Origin: Cynocephalus volans
Lineage: Eukaryota > Chordata > Mammalia > Dermoptera > Cynocephalidae
Direction: 5' to 3'
NCBI RefSeq assembly: GCF_027409185.1
Contig: NC_084463.1
Location: 50,338,907-50,402,906, forward strand
DNA: 64,000 bases
Shown here: positions 36,920 through 48,172 of the stretch, one piece after another
Numbering within the stretch: the stretch's first letter is position 1
How the letters are laid out: each line of letters begins with the position of its first letter
Translations under genes and position numbers: made by a program
Notes under the pieces: model-generated
What the model was told of the DNA's origin: nothing
Seen by the model: the letters and a program-made list of their open reading frames with translations, nothing else
Databases searched by the model: none

Positions 36920-37640
36920 ACTGGCTTTCCCCGGGCTTCCGGGCTGGAGCTTTTCCGTGGTCTCTCCTCACTAAACACATGAGGACGGGGTCTGGCCTTC
37001 GATTCCGTGTGGCCCGGAGGGTGCGGGTGGTGAGCGCGCACAGTTCTCTGCATGAGCGAACAACTGCTGTTAATTCTACTTTACCAACCCCCTCCCGGTC
37101 CCGGAATCCTCTCTGCTGTTTACATCAATGGGGGAATGTGGCCTGAGGGTTTCCTTCAGTTTAGAAAATACAATCAGGATTAAAAAACAGCAACAAGGAA
37201 AAAACCTTTAATGAATAATTTCAAGCAGTTGCACCCAAGACAACAGGGCAATGAAGTCCATAAATAAACAATCCAAATGAGCATTTTACTGCATTTTCTT
37301 CATCTGCTCTGTTGTTTTGTCTTGACGGAAGAGTTTTCTTTTTCTGAGAGCAAATCCCAGACATCAGTAGTTTCACTTCCAGAAGTTTCATCAGTGTCTT
37401 ACCAATAGACAAGGCTTTGCCTACCCAACGCTATTGACAATAATTCCTGTTTTTTTCTGACCTCTGATTCCTGTTCAGAATCCACCTATTATCTAAAACG
37501 TGCATGTTTAAAAAGTTGGTTTGTTTGAGTCAGGATCCTAACACGGTTTTGAGGTCTTTTAAGACTTACATTAGTATTGTTTCTCTTTTCTTTTTCTTAT
37601 ACTTTTTTCTTCATCTTTTTCTACTTCATCTTTTTAATGC
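36920..37640. other. Unique part of the segmental duplication
   Basis: AT-richer sequence with no gene or known repeat that I can name. Its counterpart is at about 60,535-61,250. Confidence 0.5.
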
Positions 37641-37641
37641 T

Positions 37642-37965
37642 GTAGGGGAGGGGGATATGGCTTCCCTCTTCCCTTCTGGGTTCTTTGGATGGGCTACGAA
37701 TTAAATTGACATAAGACACATCAACAGGAGAAAAACTACTTTAATTGTGTGCATAGGTACAGGAGTCCTGCAAAACATGTGACTCAAGGAAGGGCCAGAT
37801 GACTGGAGTTTGTACAGCGTCCTGAGCTACAGAATGGAATAGAGCTGGGGCTTCTGGGGGTGGTGACAAGTTACAGGAGGGTGAATAAAGGTTGTCTTCT
37901 TATGCAGAAGGACAAATAGATCCAGAGGGTAGCTCCTTTCCCCAGAACCCCCCACTTTTCCTGGT
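37642..37965 (-). mobile_element. LTR fragment (family A), antisense
   Basis: The complement ends in the U5-like wording TTTTTCTCCTGTTGATGTGT and ATGTCAATTTAATTC, shared with several LTRs in this window (38.6, 41.9, 43.3, 46.4 and 48.2 kb). The left edge starts after CTGTAGGGGAGGG. No internal retroviral genes are present. Confidence 0.6.
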
Positions 37966-38404
37966 GTGGAACTAAACAGAGACCACCTAATGAGAAGAGG
38001 CAAAAGGCTATTTACTCAGGGCTTGCAGGTAACAGAGCCCTGTCTTCTCCACAGCGCAGGTTACTGGAGGAACACTGAGAGCACATGCACCCGAAGCTGT
38101 CCTGGGATAGGCTCTGAGATCTGCCCTGTGCCTGGGGGTGTTTGCTGGGCTTCTGCCCTGTGTGAGAAGCCCGATCAGGTGGGGCAGGTGCACAGCAGCA
38201 GCTCTGGCCACGGTGCTTGTAGAAAGTAGAGGGAGGCTGTGGACGATGGTGCAGGATATTGGAGAAGATGAAATGGAAAAATCATCCCATAGGACTGAGG
38301 AGCACTTGAGTGCCTGAGACTTTGGACTTCAGGGTCTGACCTCACCCAAGACAGCCTGATGGAGCCAGCACGTGACTGTCAGCATATCTAGCTCTTTTCT
38401 ACTT

Positions 38405-38547
38405 ATTTGGTTTTGTGAAGTTTGTATGATTTTAATTTTAATTATTTTTGTTTCCATCCATGTTTGCCACCATGAGTCTGAGGGATGGAAACCCTAATTC
38501 CAAATCATACAAGTATTATTTGAAATTTACAAAACTAGGTGTAGAAA
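38405..38547. repeat. Imperfect hairpin, MITE-like
   Basis: GTTTCCATCC and GGATGGAAAC form a perfect 10-bp inverted pair around a centre of about 23 bp. Outer arms (TTTTGTGAAGTTTGTATGAT and its partner ending in TTTACAAAAC) extend it imperfectly to about 140 bp. It is conserved in copy 2 at about 62,022-62,160. Confidence 0.55.
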
Positions 38548-38604
38548 AAATATGAATAAACTTTCAAATGAAAAGTTTTATGTTTGTAGTATTTATTTTT
38601 CTGA

Positions 38605-39305
38605 GGTATAGGGGAGAAAAACCTTTTCCTATACTCTCTTAGTGAATTAAACTGACAAAAGACAGTTTAACAGAACAAAAGCTTACATATTTTATTTGGT
38701 GTTAACTATTTTTTATTTATTTTCTTTTCTTTCTTTCTTTCTTTCTTTCTTCTTTTTTTTTTTTTTTTGGTGGTTGGCTGGTGAGGGGATCTAAGCCAGT
38801 GTCATAACGCCTCTCTCTAACCAACCGAGATAACCGGCCGTCCTGATGCTAACTTTTTAAATAATGTGCATGGGGGCTTCACAGATGTTAAAACAAAAAA
38901 CCAAAAAACATAAATAGCTAAAAAGTGTGGGGACTTATAGCCACTGTAACAACAGGTGATAAATTGTGGGTAAGTGACTAGACAAAGGGAAGCAGAGGAG
39001 GTCTGGGCTTCGTGCTGGTAAATTGTGGTAAGGCAAATACATAAGGAAACATAACAGATAAGGGTCATTTAACAAGAGTTATTTACACAGATCCGCCTCA
39101 GTGCTGTCTCTGTCTTTGGTGACAGGATTGTTCTCGTGTGGGAGAGGGGGACACATTCACAAGGAGGAATTTACATTCTCTTTCTAGGAAGATAGGGGAA
39201 GGCAGAGAGTTCTTCCTGTGTCCGTGTTTTTCTCAGCTTCCTCCAGCTCACAATAATCTTAATGTCAAAGTGGCATATTCTAGGGTGACGTATTCCGATC
39301 TCCTC
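38605..39305 (-). mobile_element. LTR (family A), antisense, split by a t-SINE
   Basis: It starts TAGGGGAGAAAAACC, has TTAAACTGACAAAAGACAG near the left end and the far-end block AAAGTGGCATATTCTAGGGT near 39,270. These match the LTRs at 41.9-42.97 and 48.2-48.6 kb. The segmental duplication stops inside it at 39,222, so copy 2 carries a cut LTR. A t-SINE sits at about 38,745-38,850. Confidence 0.65.
38745..38850 (-). mobile_element. t-SINE monomer, antisense
   Basis: The complement reads GGCCGGTTATCTCGGTTGGTTAGAG and then a B-box-like GCTTAGATCCCC, followed by an A-rich tail (T-rich on the plus strand). A tRNA-Ile-like monomer inserted in the LTR. It is present in both segmental duplication copies, so it predates the duplication. 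Confidence 0.75.
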
Positions 39306-39601
39306 CAGAGGTTATAGTTGAAGATCAACTAAGGCAGACACGAGTTAAAGGTGGTAAAGGCAGATGTCACGTGGGTCTACTGCAATAGGGGAAAGAGGCC
39401 ACCGTGTAGGACTGAGCTCGATTCTCAATATAGCAGGGTCCGCAGGGGGTTCACAGCCAACGAACACAGGCGGTAAGTGCGTGGGACATTACTGAGAGGG
39501 GACATCAAGGATAGGGGGCTTCTTGCTAAACTCACCAAACAGGATTCTTGTGAAGGACAGAACACAGACTTAAAAATCAAAGGTGAGGGATGAGGGATAT
39601 T

Positions 39602-39983
39602 AGTCCATTTTCTGTTGCTTATAACAGAATCCCTGAAACTGGGTAATTTATAGAGATATATAATTTATTTCTTAGATTTCGGGAAGCTGGGAAGTCCATG
39701 GTCCAGAGAGCGCTTCTGCTGAGGGCCTTCTTCTGGGTAGGGAGTCTCTGCAGGGTCCTAGATGGTGCAGGAAATCATGTGGTGAGAATGGCCTGAGCAA
39801 GAGAGCTGAACTTCTCCTTACAAAGCCATCAGAACCATGCCCATTAAACCATCGGCACGTTACTCCACGAATGGACCAACCCATTCGGAGGGCACTGTCC
39901 TCATGGCCCCTTAAAAGCCCCACATTTTACCACCACAGTGGGGTTAAGTTCCAACTTGAGCTTGGGGGGACATTCAAACCACA
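39602..39983 (-). mobile_element. ERVL-MaLR LTR, antisense
   Basis: Its complement starts with CTGTGGTTTGAATGTCCCCC and ends with the typical MST/MLT1-type finish (the plus strand begins TTAGTCCATTTTCTGTTGCT). It lies head-to-head with the next LTR. Confidence 0.75.
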
Positions 39984-40406
39984 GCAGCCTGATGAGATGT
40001 CAAGGGTGGGGGGCTCTCTCTAAACTGACCTAGCGGGACTTTTTGCTAAGACTGTGCTAGGCAGGATGAAGACAGGGTCCAAGGCTGAGGCCTCATGGAA
40101 AAGAGGGCCCAGAGGCACCTGACTGAAGTTTGGTCAAGGGGTGAGTCTTTGTCATTATTAAAGCTTTGATTTGCTCTAAGACTTCTGGAATGCCACAAGT
40201 TGTTGCCCCCTCACCATCTGGTTTGTGGGAGCTGAGGGGTGTTTGCACATTTTATAGTGACATTGGCTGGGAGAAGAGTTGGCATTCCTGTAAACCTTAA
40301 AGACAGTATTGTATGGAATAAAATATAGGGAACATTGAAGGGCATTTGATATCAATTTTTGATATCAGATCCATAGTGCTGTGTGGTGCTGGTGTGGGAA
40401 GGTACC

Positions 40407-40828
40407 TGCTATGGGTCAAATGTGTTCCCCCAAAGTTCGTGTGCTGGAAACTTGACCCCCACTTTAACAGTATTAAGAGGGTGGGAAATCCTATTATGGT
40501 ACTTGAAAGGTGGGGCCTTTGAGAGGTGATTGGATCATGAGGACTACACCCTCAAGAATGGATTCATCCATTCATGGAGTAATGGGTTACCATGGGTGTA
40601 GACTGATGGCTTTCTAAGAAGGGTGCTGCTCTTACCTGTGACACCCTACATCACCAGAGGACCCTGTGGAGAGTCCCCACCAAGAAGGCCCTCACCACAT
40701 GCACCTCCTGGACTGTGGACTTCCCAGCCTCCAAAAGTGTAAGAAATAAATTCCATTTCTTTATAAATGATCTAGTATCAGGTATTCCATTATAAGCTAC
40801 AGAAAACAGACTAATACAGGACTCTGGC
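40407..40828 (+). mobile_element. ERVL-MaLR LTR, sense
   Basis: It begins CTATGGGTCAAATGTGTTCC and ends CAGAAAACAGACTAATACA, with AGAAATAAATT as polyadenylation signal near 40,741. Typical MaLR layout. No internal region is present. Confidence 0.8.
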
Positions 40829-40999
40829 GTTACAGGGCCTGCCCAACTTGTTCTGTCACTGCTAGAGTGAGCAGCACTGAAGCCACATTGGGACCTAAAA
40901 CTACATGGGCTGTAGGCAAATTTTAAAAGGACACTTTTTTTCTTGGCATGTATTTCTGAGTTCCTTCATTTCCCATGGTTATTTGATATTTTAAACCTT

Positions 41000-41450
41000 G
41001 ATATGGGGCAAGATGACATTATTTACAGAAACGTAAAGTTCTTTTCCAGACAGCCTGAAGCTGCAGACTTGCCAGGATGCACACCCTATCCAGACCCTGA
41101 GATAACCACAAGGATGGGAGCAGAAACCAGGCGGAGTCTTGGTGAGACCTTGCACCCGGCTCCTTGAACGGAGCCCCCACAGCTCGTGTCCCCCTCCGTC
41201 CTGCTTTTCATTTCCCATGCTCCCTTCCCTCAATCCCCTCTTTAAAAACCCCTCAGTAAATACGAGTCTGGCCTTTCTCCGTCAGGTTTATTGGAGAGAT
41301 GGTTAGCCTGACATCTCTCCTCAGGTCACTGGTATTTCTGAATAAAAGCTGACCTCCATCTTTACCACCATTTGACTTTTGAGTGGCTTGTTTTTGAAAG
41401 GGAGCAGCCGGACCCGTGCCTGGTAACAACATGACCCTGGTGATTGGCAC
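41000..41450 (+). mobile_element. Candidate ERV LTR
   Basis: A TATA-like CTTTAAAAACCCC at about 41,240 and GAATAAAAGC at about 41,340 in U3-R-U5 order, followed by a U5-like CATTTGACTTTTGAGTGGC. No internal genes. Family and borders are uncertain. Confidence 0.4.
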
Positions 41451-42057
41451 CCACCTCCTAGTGAGTGCGATGCATGCCCACCTTCCCAGGAATCTGGTGG
41501 AAATGGTGTTATGTCTGGTATCTGAAGCCTAGAATTTTCCAGCTCTTTTGAAGTAACATGGAGCATGTCCTTGACTCCTCTATCAGATGGAGATCTTCAG
41601 ATATCTGGTTCCTACTTTATCAACCCCACACCTTCTCCCAAACCTTGCTCCCTGACCACCAGGTTGTCTCTTCTTTAGCCTTAATATCTTCATGCCTGCC
41701 ACAATTTCTTACAGGACCTGGTTTCCAGACTTTTTACTAACTAATGTGATTATTTTTCTCTGTAGTCAAACTAGAGCCTGTGCTGTATCTGTCAGGGTTT
41801 TGTTGCAGTAACAGACAACCCCGCATCCTGGAGGCTCACCATAGCAAGGTTATTTCTCACACTTACAACATGTACATCACGGGCTTTGTAGGGGAGGGGG
41901 AAAATATCCTATACACTCTTAGATTCGGTGACTGGGGACTGCAAATTAAACTGACAAAAGACAGATTAACAGGAAAAAAGACATACGTTTCATCTTTTTT
42001 AAAAAAAATTTACATATGATAACTAAAAAATCTGCTTTGACCAAGTCAGCTAAATTA

Positions 42058-42593
42058 TAGTGCCTTGGGGGATCTGGGATAAGTCAGCAATCATGTCCAC
42101 CTGTCCTGGAAAACATTATCATAAGACCATTTTACTTAGAAGCAGGTATAATGGCACCAGGAAGCCATACAATAACCTAGAATAATCCTCGTGACCTTCA
42201 TCCTGGATCCCTGCATGTAGGTTGTAACCTAGTAACAATCCCAAATCTATATGTAATGTACAACAAATAGAAAGCTTGATGAAGAGATGAGGTGGGACTA
42301 TCTTCTCTCACTGTCCTTTGACCCTTCCTCCTTCTTGTGGTTATAAATGCTCAGTTCTGCTGGTTCTCTTTGGAACTCATTTCTCAGGGTGACCTGACTA
42401 TGCATTTCCCTGGTTGCAATTGTCATACTGGCTCAATAAATCTTTTTTCTTTTTTTTTTGGCTGTTTGCCAGTATGGGGATCTGAACCCTTGACCTTGGT
42501 GTTATCAACAGCCCCCCAACCCCCAAGTGAGCTAACTGGCCACACTGGCTATAATAAATGCTATACTTTTAATATTTGGCCTCAGTTTCTTTT
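42058..42593 (+). mobile_element. ERV LTR nested in family A LTR
   Basis: It starts TGCCTTGGGGGATCTGGGAT and ends TTTTAGATCAACA, with a TATA-like TTATAAATGC at 42,341 and CTCAATAAATC at about 42,432. It interrupts the antisense family A LTR and is itself interrupted by a t-SINE just after its AATAAA. Confidence 0.6.
42446..42543 (-). mobile_element. t-SINE in an LTR polyadenylation region
   Basis: The complement shows AAGTGAGCT and CACTTGG-type A-box wording, then AGGTCAAGGGTTCAGATCCC as B box and an A-rich tail. Flanks ACTGGCTCAATAAAT (left) and ACTGGCTATAATAAAT (right) look like a slightly diverged target-site duplication, so the AATAAA was duplicated by the insertion. Confidence 0.75.
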
Positions 42594-43319
42594 AGATCAA
42601 CACATATATGGGAGATTCACATGAGAACTGAAAACTTAAAGAGGCAGTTAGACCCAGGGGCTTCTATACCATTTTCACAAAGAGCAATAAATTGTGGAGA
42701 AGTGACTAGGGAATGTATGGGGGAAACTCGTGGTAGATAGACTCACCTCTGGTGATGCATCGATCTCCTCTTCCTGGTACAGGAGAGGGGGCATCTGTAC
42801 AAATGGAAATTTCCTTTACAAAATTTAAATTTATACCCTGATTTTAGGCAGAAAGGGGGAGGGGAGGAAACTCCTTATGTGTTTGCTGTTTCTCAGTGGC
42901 CCTCACTCAAAATAATCAATATATGAAAGTGGCATATTTTAGGGTGGCATGTCCTGATCCATTCAGCCTCCTGTGGGTTTCATGTGACATATCATCACTC
43001 AGGAGGCCAGTTCATGGCCTCCACCATCTGGAATGCTTTAGTGATAGGGTTTGGGACACACTATCCAAATACACATCTTTGGCATAAGGATTATTTTAAG
43101 CTGATTATTTGAGGAAATAGCCAACAGAGAAGAAACCCTAAAAAGAGAGTAGAAGTTACCCTTTTGTAAGAGAAATTTATATCTATAATGAAAGTCTCCA
43201 TCTGTAAGGATGGCTCTCTCTTAGCACCAGGAAGAAGGTGACTAACTCACTAGAGACTCGTAGTGAAAACAACACTGACTGAGCTCTGCGTAATGTTTCT
43301 TACCTGTGTTTAAGGTGAT

Positions 43320-43560
43320 TTTCCTGGCCACCTATCCAGAACTAGTCTCCCCTTTCTTGGTTCAGAGAAAGATGGTTATGTAAGTCTGAAGTCAGAGCCA
43401 CTTCTTGGAGATTTACTCTTGGAGATTTTCCTGAGTATCTCCCATGTGTACAAAGAGGTATGTGTGCTATTAAACTTCTGTTTTTCTCTTGTTAGTCTGT
43501 CTTGTGCCACAGGTAGGCCCAGCTGAGAACTATGAAGTGTCTGGAGAAAATTATTTTTCC
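43320..43560 (+). mobile_element. LTR (family A) 3' part, sense
   Basis: GTGCTATTAAACTTCTG then TTTCTCTTGTTAGTCTGTCTT matches the R-U5 of family A, here in sense orientation. Diverged and partial. Confidence 0.55.
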
Positions 43561-43565
43561 TCCCC

Positions 43566-43705
43566 TTGATATATATATATATATATTTCTTTTTTTAAAT
43601 TTCCTTTTTTCTTTTTTAAATTTTAAAATCATCCTTATTTTTTAATTTTTTATTTCTTGTAGTTTTTTTTCCTTTTTCCCCTATTTATTTATTTATTTAT
43701 TCGAC
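43566..43705. repeat. (TA)n, T-rich and (TTTA)n simple repeats
   Basis: A TA tract at about 43,568-43,586, T-rich stretches, and TATTTATTTATTTATTTATT at about 43,682. Confidence 0.85.
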
Positions 43706-43709
43706 CCTC

Positions 43710-44305
43710 CATATACTGGTGCCTTTGGAAACTAAGCAATAGGGCTCTGTGGTGATATTTAATGGCATCTGCTCAATCTTGCTATGAACCTAAAGCTGCC
43801 CTTAAAAAATAAAGTCTGTAAATTTTTTTCTGGTTTGGGAGCCCCACAGACAGTGCATCAGGGAAGGGGAGGCCACAGCAGGGCCTTCCTGGAGGGTCCT
43901 GTTGGGGTGAGGGTGAGGCTGGTGTGTGGTGAGGGTATGGAACTTTCATAGCTAGAACTGCCCATTGACTGGAGCACAGCAGGAAGCTTCTAGAAAGAAT
44001 CCTGGAACCCTCCTGTTGGCCTTACCCTCTGACCCTTCTTAAGGGACAGCTCATGGTGACCAGACAGCCCCCACCATCCCAGCCCCCAGCCGCAGGCTTC
44101 CCACTGGGCATGAGCCGCTCCACTCCCCATGGCCATCCTGTGGTCTTTGCATGAGATGCAGGTGGACACCTGCCCTGAGCTGGGCCACAAGGCCTTGGAC
44201 TTGATACATAATGTCAGTGCCCAGATCAGAGGGTGGTCACTGAACATCATAATCTAATGAACACACTTGTACGGTGTCTGCACATGGTGGGTCCCTGTGT
44301 TCACT
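43710..44305. other. Intergenic, no gene seen
   Basis: GC-moderate unassigned sequence. The 86-codon minus frame at 43,990-44,250 has no recognisable family. Confidence 0.45.
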
Positions 44306-44307
44306 AT

Positions 44308-44700
44308 CTGTGGTGGGCTGAATTTTGTCCCCTCCAAATTCATATGTTGAAGTCCTAACACCCAGAACCTCAGAATGTGGCTGTATTTGGAGAAAGGGCC
44401 TTTAAAGAGGTGATTAAGATAAAAGGAGGTCATATAGGTGGGTCTTAATCCCATAGGATTGACGTCCTATAAGGAGATTAGGACATAGACAAGCACAGGG
44501 GAATCACCATGTGAGGACACAGGGAGAAGACACTGTCTACAAGCCAAGCAGAGAGGTCTTAGGAGACACCAACCCTGCCTACACTTGGATCTCAGACTTC
44601 CAGCTTCCAGGACTGAGAGACAATGAGTTTCTGTTGTTTAAGCCATCCAGTCTGCAGTATTTTCTTATGGCCACATGAGCAAATGAATGTATGGTCATTA
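44308..44700 (+). mobile_element. MaLR/MLT1-type LTR, sense
   Basis: GTGGGCTGAATTTTGTCCCC at the start, internal AATGTGGCTGTATTTGGAGA and CATGTGAGGACACAGGGAGA, and a late CAGTCTGCAGTATTTTCTTA are the standard MLT1/MSTD wording. Confidence 0.8.
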
Positions 44701-44704
44701 CAAT

Positions 44705-46345
44705 TAAAATTAGCATGTAGTATTTCTTTTCCTCTCAGGTTTTGGATTTCAGGAAAAAAGAGCATTTCTTGACTGTTGCTCTGGTGGATGAAGCTGGGAA
44801 GGGTGAGAAGGCTACAGAACTGTTGTTTGTGGTGTTTATCGTGTGTGGAGAAAGCCAGATGAATACAGTGGGGGCTGAAAAGAACAGAGGTGGGAGACAA
44901 AAAGATGGATTAGTCTGGCACTGGGGCCACAATCTTATTGGAAACTGGGGCCCCTGCTTTGTGAGATATCCTAGTAGTAAACATGCCATATACTTGAAAC
45001 CAGATTGAATTGTCATTTCTGTTGCTTGTAACCAAGAGTTCTAAGAAACAGAACACAACCTTTAATGTAATAGACAGTGGCTGGATCAGTTTATTCTAAT
45101 AACTGCAGAAGATAAAGGACTTTAAATGAATGCATTCTAATTCTAGCGCACATGGTGAGTCCCAGTGGCCAGTGCCCAGGGTTGTCCCATCAGGGGAAGG
45201 GCAGCAGCTGTGCTAGGGGTCCACTCTGACCTCAGGTACATCTGTGCCTATTGGGCAAATATAACAAAAAACAAAATCTCTCCCCAACCCAGAAAACCCC
45301 TCCACAGAGGGAGAAGAGAAAGAAAACCATTTTATTTTTGAGTAAGCATTAAACCAGAACATCATGCGCATCACAGGCAACTCACTAAGAGACTGAAAAG
45401 ATGAACAGCAACCTCACCCTTTCATCAAGTTGAGTGGCTACCACCCATTCAGTACCTCAGGGAGCTCTTGCAATTCAGAGCCAGGTGACATCTGAAGTGA
45501 GGCCCATCTCCTTCCAGGCAGCTGGAAGACGGAGTGTTGTCATCACCTCTCGTAGAGTGACTGAGATGCAAAGGATTACTCAGAGCTCACGTATGCAGAG
45601 CACTGAGAGGCCTGAAGTGTCTGTCTGCAGGGAGAACTCCTTCAAGAGAGAAGGGTCCCAGGCACAGCACTGGGTCAGGTTTTCTCTCAGCTTTTATTGT
45701 ACAGGCAAGAAAGTTACAGAAGAAACACAGGGGGTTAATCAGTCATAGTGAAAACAAACTGGCTACATGACAATCTTCATTAAAGCAGGTGTAACTTAAA
45801 ATAGTTCAAGCAGTTTACCATCAAAAGGAGTAATAGAACTAAGCTATGTGACATACAAAAACAATGAAATAATCACTATAGCAGTGCTTAGCTCCCTAAG
45901 AAACTCAAAGAAACAGCTGAGGGTAAGATGTGGAACATCCCCCAACCACTAACTAGCAGAAGAGCCTTGAAGGGTTTAGTTCACATACTTTCCCATTATT
46001 TAGGTTTAGCGGCACCAAGGGCAACTGCCCCCAGAGCAATCACTTTTGCTGTGTTTCAATTCTCTTATCTACATTAAAGACTTCAGTCCTGTGAAAGTTT
46101 TTCTGGTTTTTCCCAATCTTAGCATTTGCATGTGTTTTTCTAAAGAGTTGGGCTATGATTTAAACTACAGGACTTTAGTCCTGCTAAACTAAGGACTTTG
46201 GTCCTACTACGCTATAGGCTATGGCCCTGTGAAATACATGTTTTATTAATGTCACTGTCCTCCACGAGGTGCTGTCTTCCTCGATGGTTATGAAGGAGAT
46301 CAGAGTGTGCCATCCCAACATATGCTATGAGTACACAGGCATGGG
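44705..46345. other. Unassigned interval
   Basis: No gene. At 46,160-46,225 there are short hairpin words (AGGACTTTAGTCCT, then AGGACTTTGGTCCT). The 45.6-46.3 kb part may be an old retroviral or LTR piece, but I cannot place it. Confidence 0.4.
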
Positions 46346-46349
46346 GATT

Positions 46350-46782
46350 ATTTTGAGCTGAAGACAATTGAAGAAACCTTCTTGGAGCTTCCTTTAACTA
46401 AAAGCAGAAACTTTGAGAAATGAGGACTGCCGGAAATCTCCTCTCTAGGGGAGTTTTTATGGCCACGCAGAAGATGGAAATTCTGCACCAAGAAGAGTCT
46501 GCACAAATAATCCTTACTAAACAACCCTTGTCTCCTATGCATGCCCTAGTCACCTTCCCATAATTCATCACCTGTTAAAAATGGTATCTGAGTGCCTGAG
46601 CCTAACAGCATCGTTGGTTTTTCCTTTTTCTCTGAAGCCTCCGTGCATGTAAAATTAAAAACTTAAGATGAAAAGTGCATGCTTTTTCTCCTGTTAATCT
46701 GGCTTTTGTCAGTTTACTTTGTAGGCCCCAGTTACAAACCTAAGAAGGTAGAGGTTTTTTTCCTTCTCTACAATTACATTTC
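46350..46782 (+). mobile_element. LTR (family A), sense
   Basis: It ends with CTTTTTCTCCTGTTAATCTG, CTTTTGTCAGTTTACTTTGT and TTCTCTACA, the complement of the left ends seen in the antisense copies. This is the clearest copy of the 3' half. Confidence 0.65.
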
Positions 46783-46897
46783 AGAAATAGCTCCAACGTC
46801 CTTCAGGATATATTCCTGAGGTATCACACTGGCAAGAGGTTTGTTTAGCCATTAACAAGATTTACATACATTTGAATTTGAAAAAGACAGAGAATGG

Positions 46898-46985
46898 GGC
46901 TACTGCCTAGCTCAGTTGGTTAGAGCACAGTGTTACAGTGCCAAGGTCAAGGGTTTTTATCCCAGTGGCAAAAGAAAAAAAGAGA
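46898..46985 (+). mobile_element. t-SINE monomer, sense
   Basis: GCCTAGCTCAGTTGGTTAGA is an almost unchanged tRNA 5' half with A box. It is followed by CCAAGGTCAAGGGTTTTTAT (degraded B box) and an A-rich tail. This copy shows the tRNA origin most clearly. It is a SINE, not a tRNA gene: the acceptor stem and T arm are not intact. Confidence 0.8.
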
Positions 46986-47189
46986 AGGACAGAGGATGAA
47001 GTTCTGAAAGAAAGGGTTATATTTGCCCTTACAGGGTCTCCACCTGTTCCTCGCCCTCCCTCCCCACCCTCTCACCCCCAGCAAAATGTGGATATTCAAC
47101 AAATACTTGCTAAAATACTGCATCAGCCTAGGATTTCAGTATTAATGTTCTGTTAGGGACCCCTGGTTATTGGGCTGAGATGCTATTTT

Positions 47190-47545
47190 TCCTTTATGGT
47201 AAAACAATTGGAAACAGCCTTAATATCCTGAAAAGGAAACACTATAAAATCATTAAGGAGAATCAGAAAGCTCTTATGTGTCCTGGTAAGCTGTTAGGTT
47301 TACTAAAAGACAGGTCAGACAACATATATGCACATTTCGGTAAAAAGTCATAATTAGATGATTGTATAAGCACCTCTTGAAAAATATACAAGAAACTCCA
47401 TCTGAAGGGAAAATTAAGGGCTGAGAAACCCCCTCCAATTGAAAAAGATTCAATTTTTACTATATAAACTCTTGAAATTCTTAAATCTTATACCATTTCT
47501 ATAGATTGTCTTTTTAAAAATAAATAAAATTTTGAAGTGAAAATG
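47190..47545 (+). mobile_element. Old L1 3' end fragment
   Basis: CAATTGGAAACAGCCTTAAT and following sequence match the old L1 ORF2 end or 3'UTR. Very diverged. Confidence 0.45.
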
Positions 47546-47824
47546 TCAGCCAAGTGTAAACAGTTACAAGGCGGCTGTCCCTTCACTGTGACGGTCAGTG
47601 GCACTCTTTCAGTGTGATGCTGCTCCCTCCAGCCCCCATGAAGTTATTAACATTGCAGAGAAGACGAGAGAAAGAACCAGGCACTCCTGAAAAATGGTGT
47701 GCTCCATTGAACGGAAAGGAAGACGGGCCCCCGGAAACAGGACAGCAGGGTCACGGCATCTGTGTTCAACCCTGACTCCTAGTCAGGAAAGTCCATTGTG
47801 TCGTGTAAAGACAAATCCAGTTTG

Positions 47825-48172
47825 TGACGGACTGAATGTCTGTGTTCCCCTGAATTCCCTATGTGGAAATCCTAACCCCAAGGTGATGGGGTTAGGAGCT
47901 GGGGCTTTGGGAGGTGATTAGATCATGAGGGTGGAGCCCTCATGAGTGGGATTAGTGCCCTAATGAAAGGGACCCTAGAAAGGGTCCTCACCCCTTCCAC
48001 CATGTGAGGACACATGAAGAAGCTGCCATCTGTGAACCAGGAAATGACCTTGAGAAACTAAATCTGCTGGCACCCCATCTATGACTTCCAGCCTTCAGAA
48101 CTGTGAGAAATAAATTTGTACTGTTTAAAAGCCACCCAGGCTATGGTATTTTGTTATAGCAACCTAAACAGA
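47825..48172 (+). mobile_element. MaLR LTR, sense
   Basis: GGACTGAATGTCTGTGTTCC start, internal CATGTGAGGACACATGAAGA, AGAAATAAATTTGTACTG with the polyadenylation signal, and a terminal TTATAGCAACCTAAACAGA. Typical MLT1/MST. Confidence 0.8.

Larger units (their letters stand above)
33716..39222 (+). repeat. Segmental duplication, copy 1 (5.5 kb)
   Basis: This block recurs in the same order and orientation at 57,572-62,819. Both contain a CA-rich 70-bp VNTR, a CpG island, a 41-bp minisatellite, an AT-rich unique part, an LTR piece, an imperfect hairpin and a second LTR carrying a t-SINE. By eye the unique parts differ only by scattered substitutions and short indels. The length difference is mostly from the minisatellite (33 versus 22 units) and the 70-bp VNTR (3 versus 6). 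The LTR at its right end and the CA tract at its left end both continue beyond copy 1, so copy 1 looks ancestral. Confidence 0.95.
41885..42965 (-). mobile_element. LTR (family A), antisense, split by another LTR
   Basis: The left part (41,885 to about 42,055) has AAACTGACAAAAGACAGATT. The right part (about 42,595-42,965) has AAAGTGGCATATTTTAGGGT, the same two ends as the LTR at 38.6-39.3 kb. The sequence between them is a different LTR. Confidence 0.65.

Noticed and set aside
34666-37053. A 795-codon minus-strand frame (with 575-, 620- and 421-codon frames in the same or the duplicated array)
   Set aside because: The 41-bp unit lacks stops on the minus strand in all phases and 41 is not a multiple of 3, so any frame stays open and cycles through the three readings. 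The product is a Pro/Arg/His repeat with no domain. The long frame is a consequence of the array, not evidence of a gene.
46898-46985. A tRNA gene
   Set aside because: The 5' half is tRNA-like, but the B box is degraded, no closing acceptor stem exists and an A-rich tail follows. It is one of a family of SINEs.
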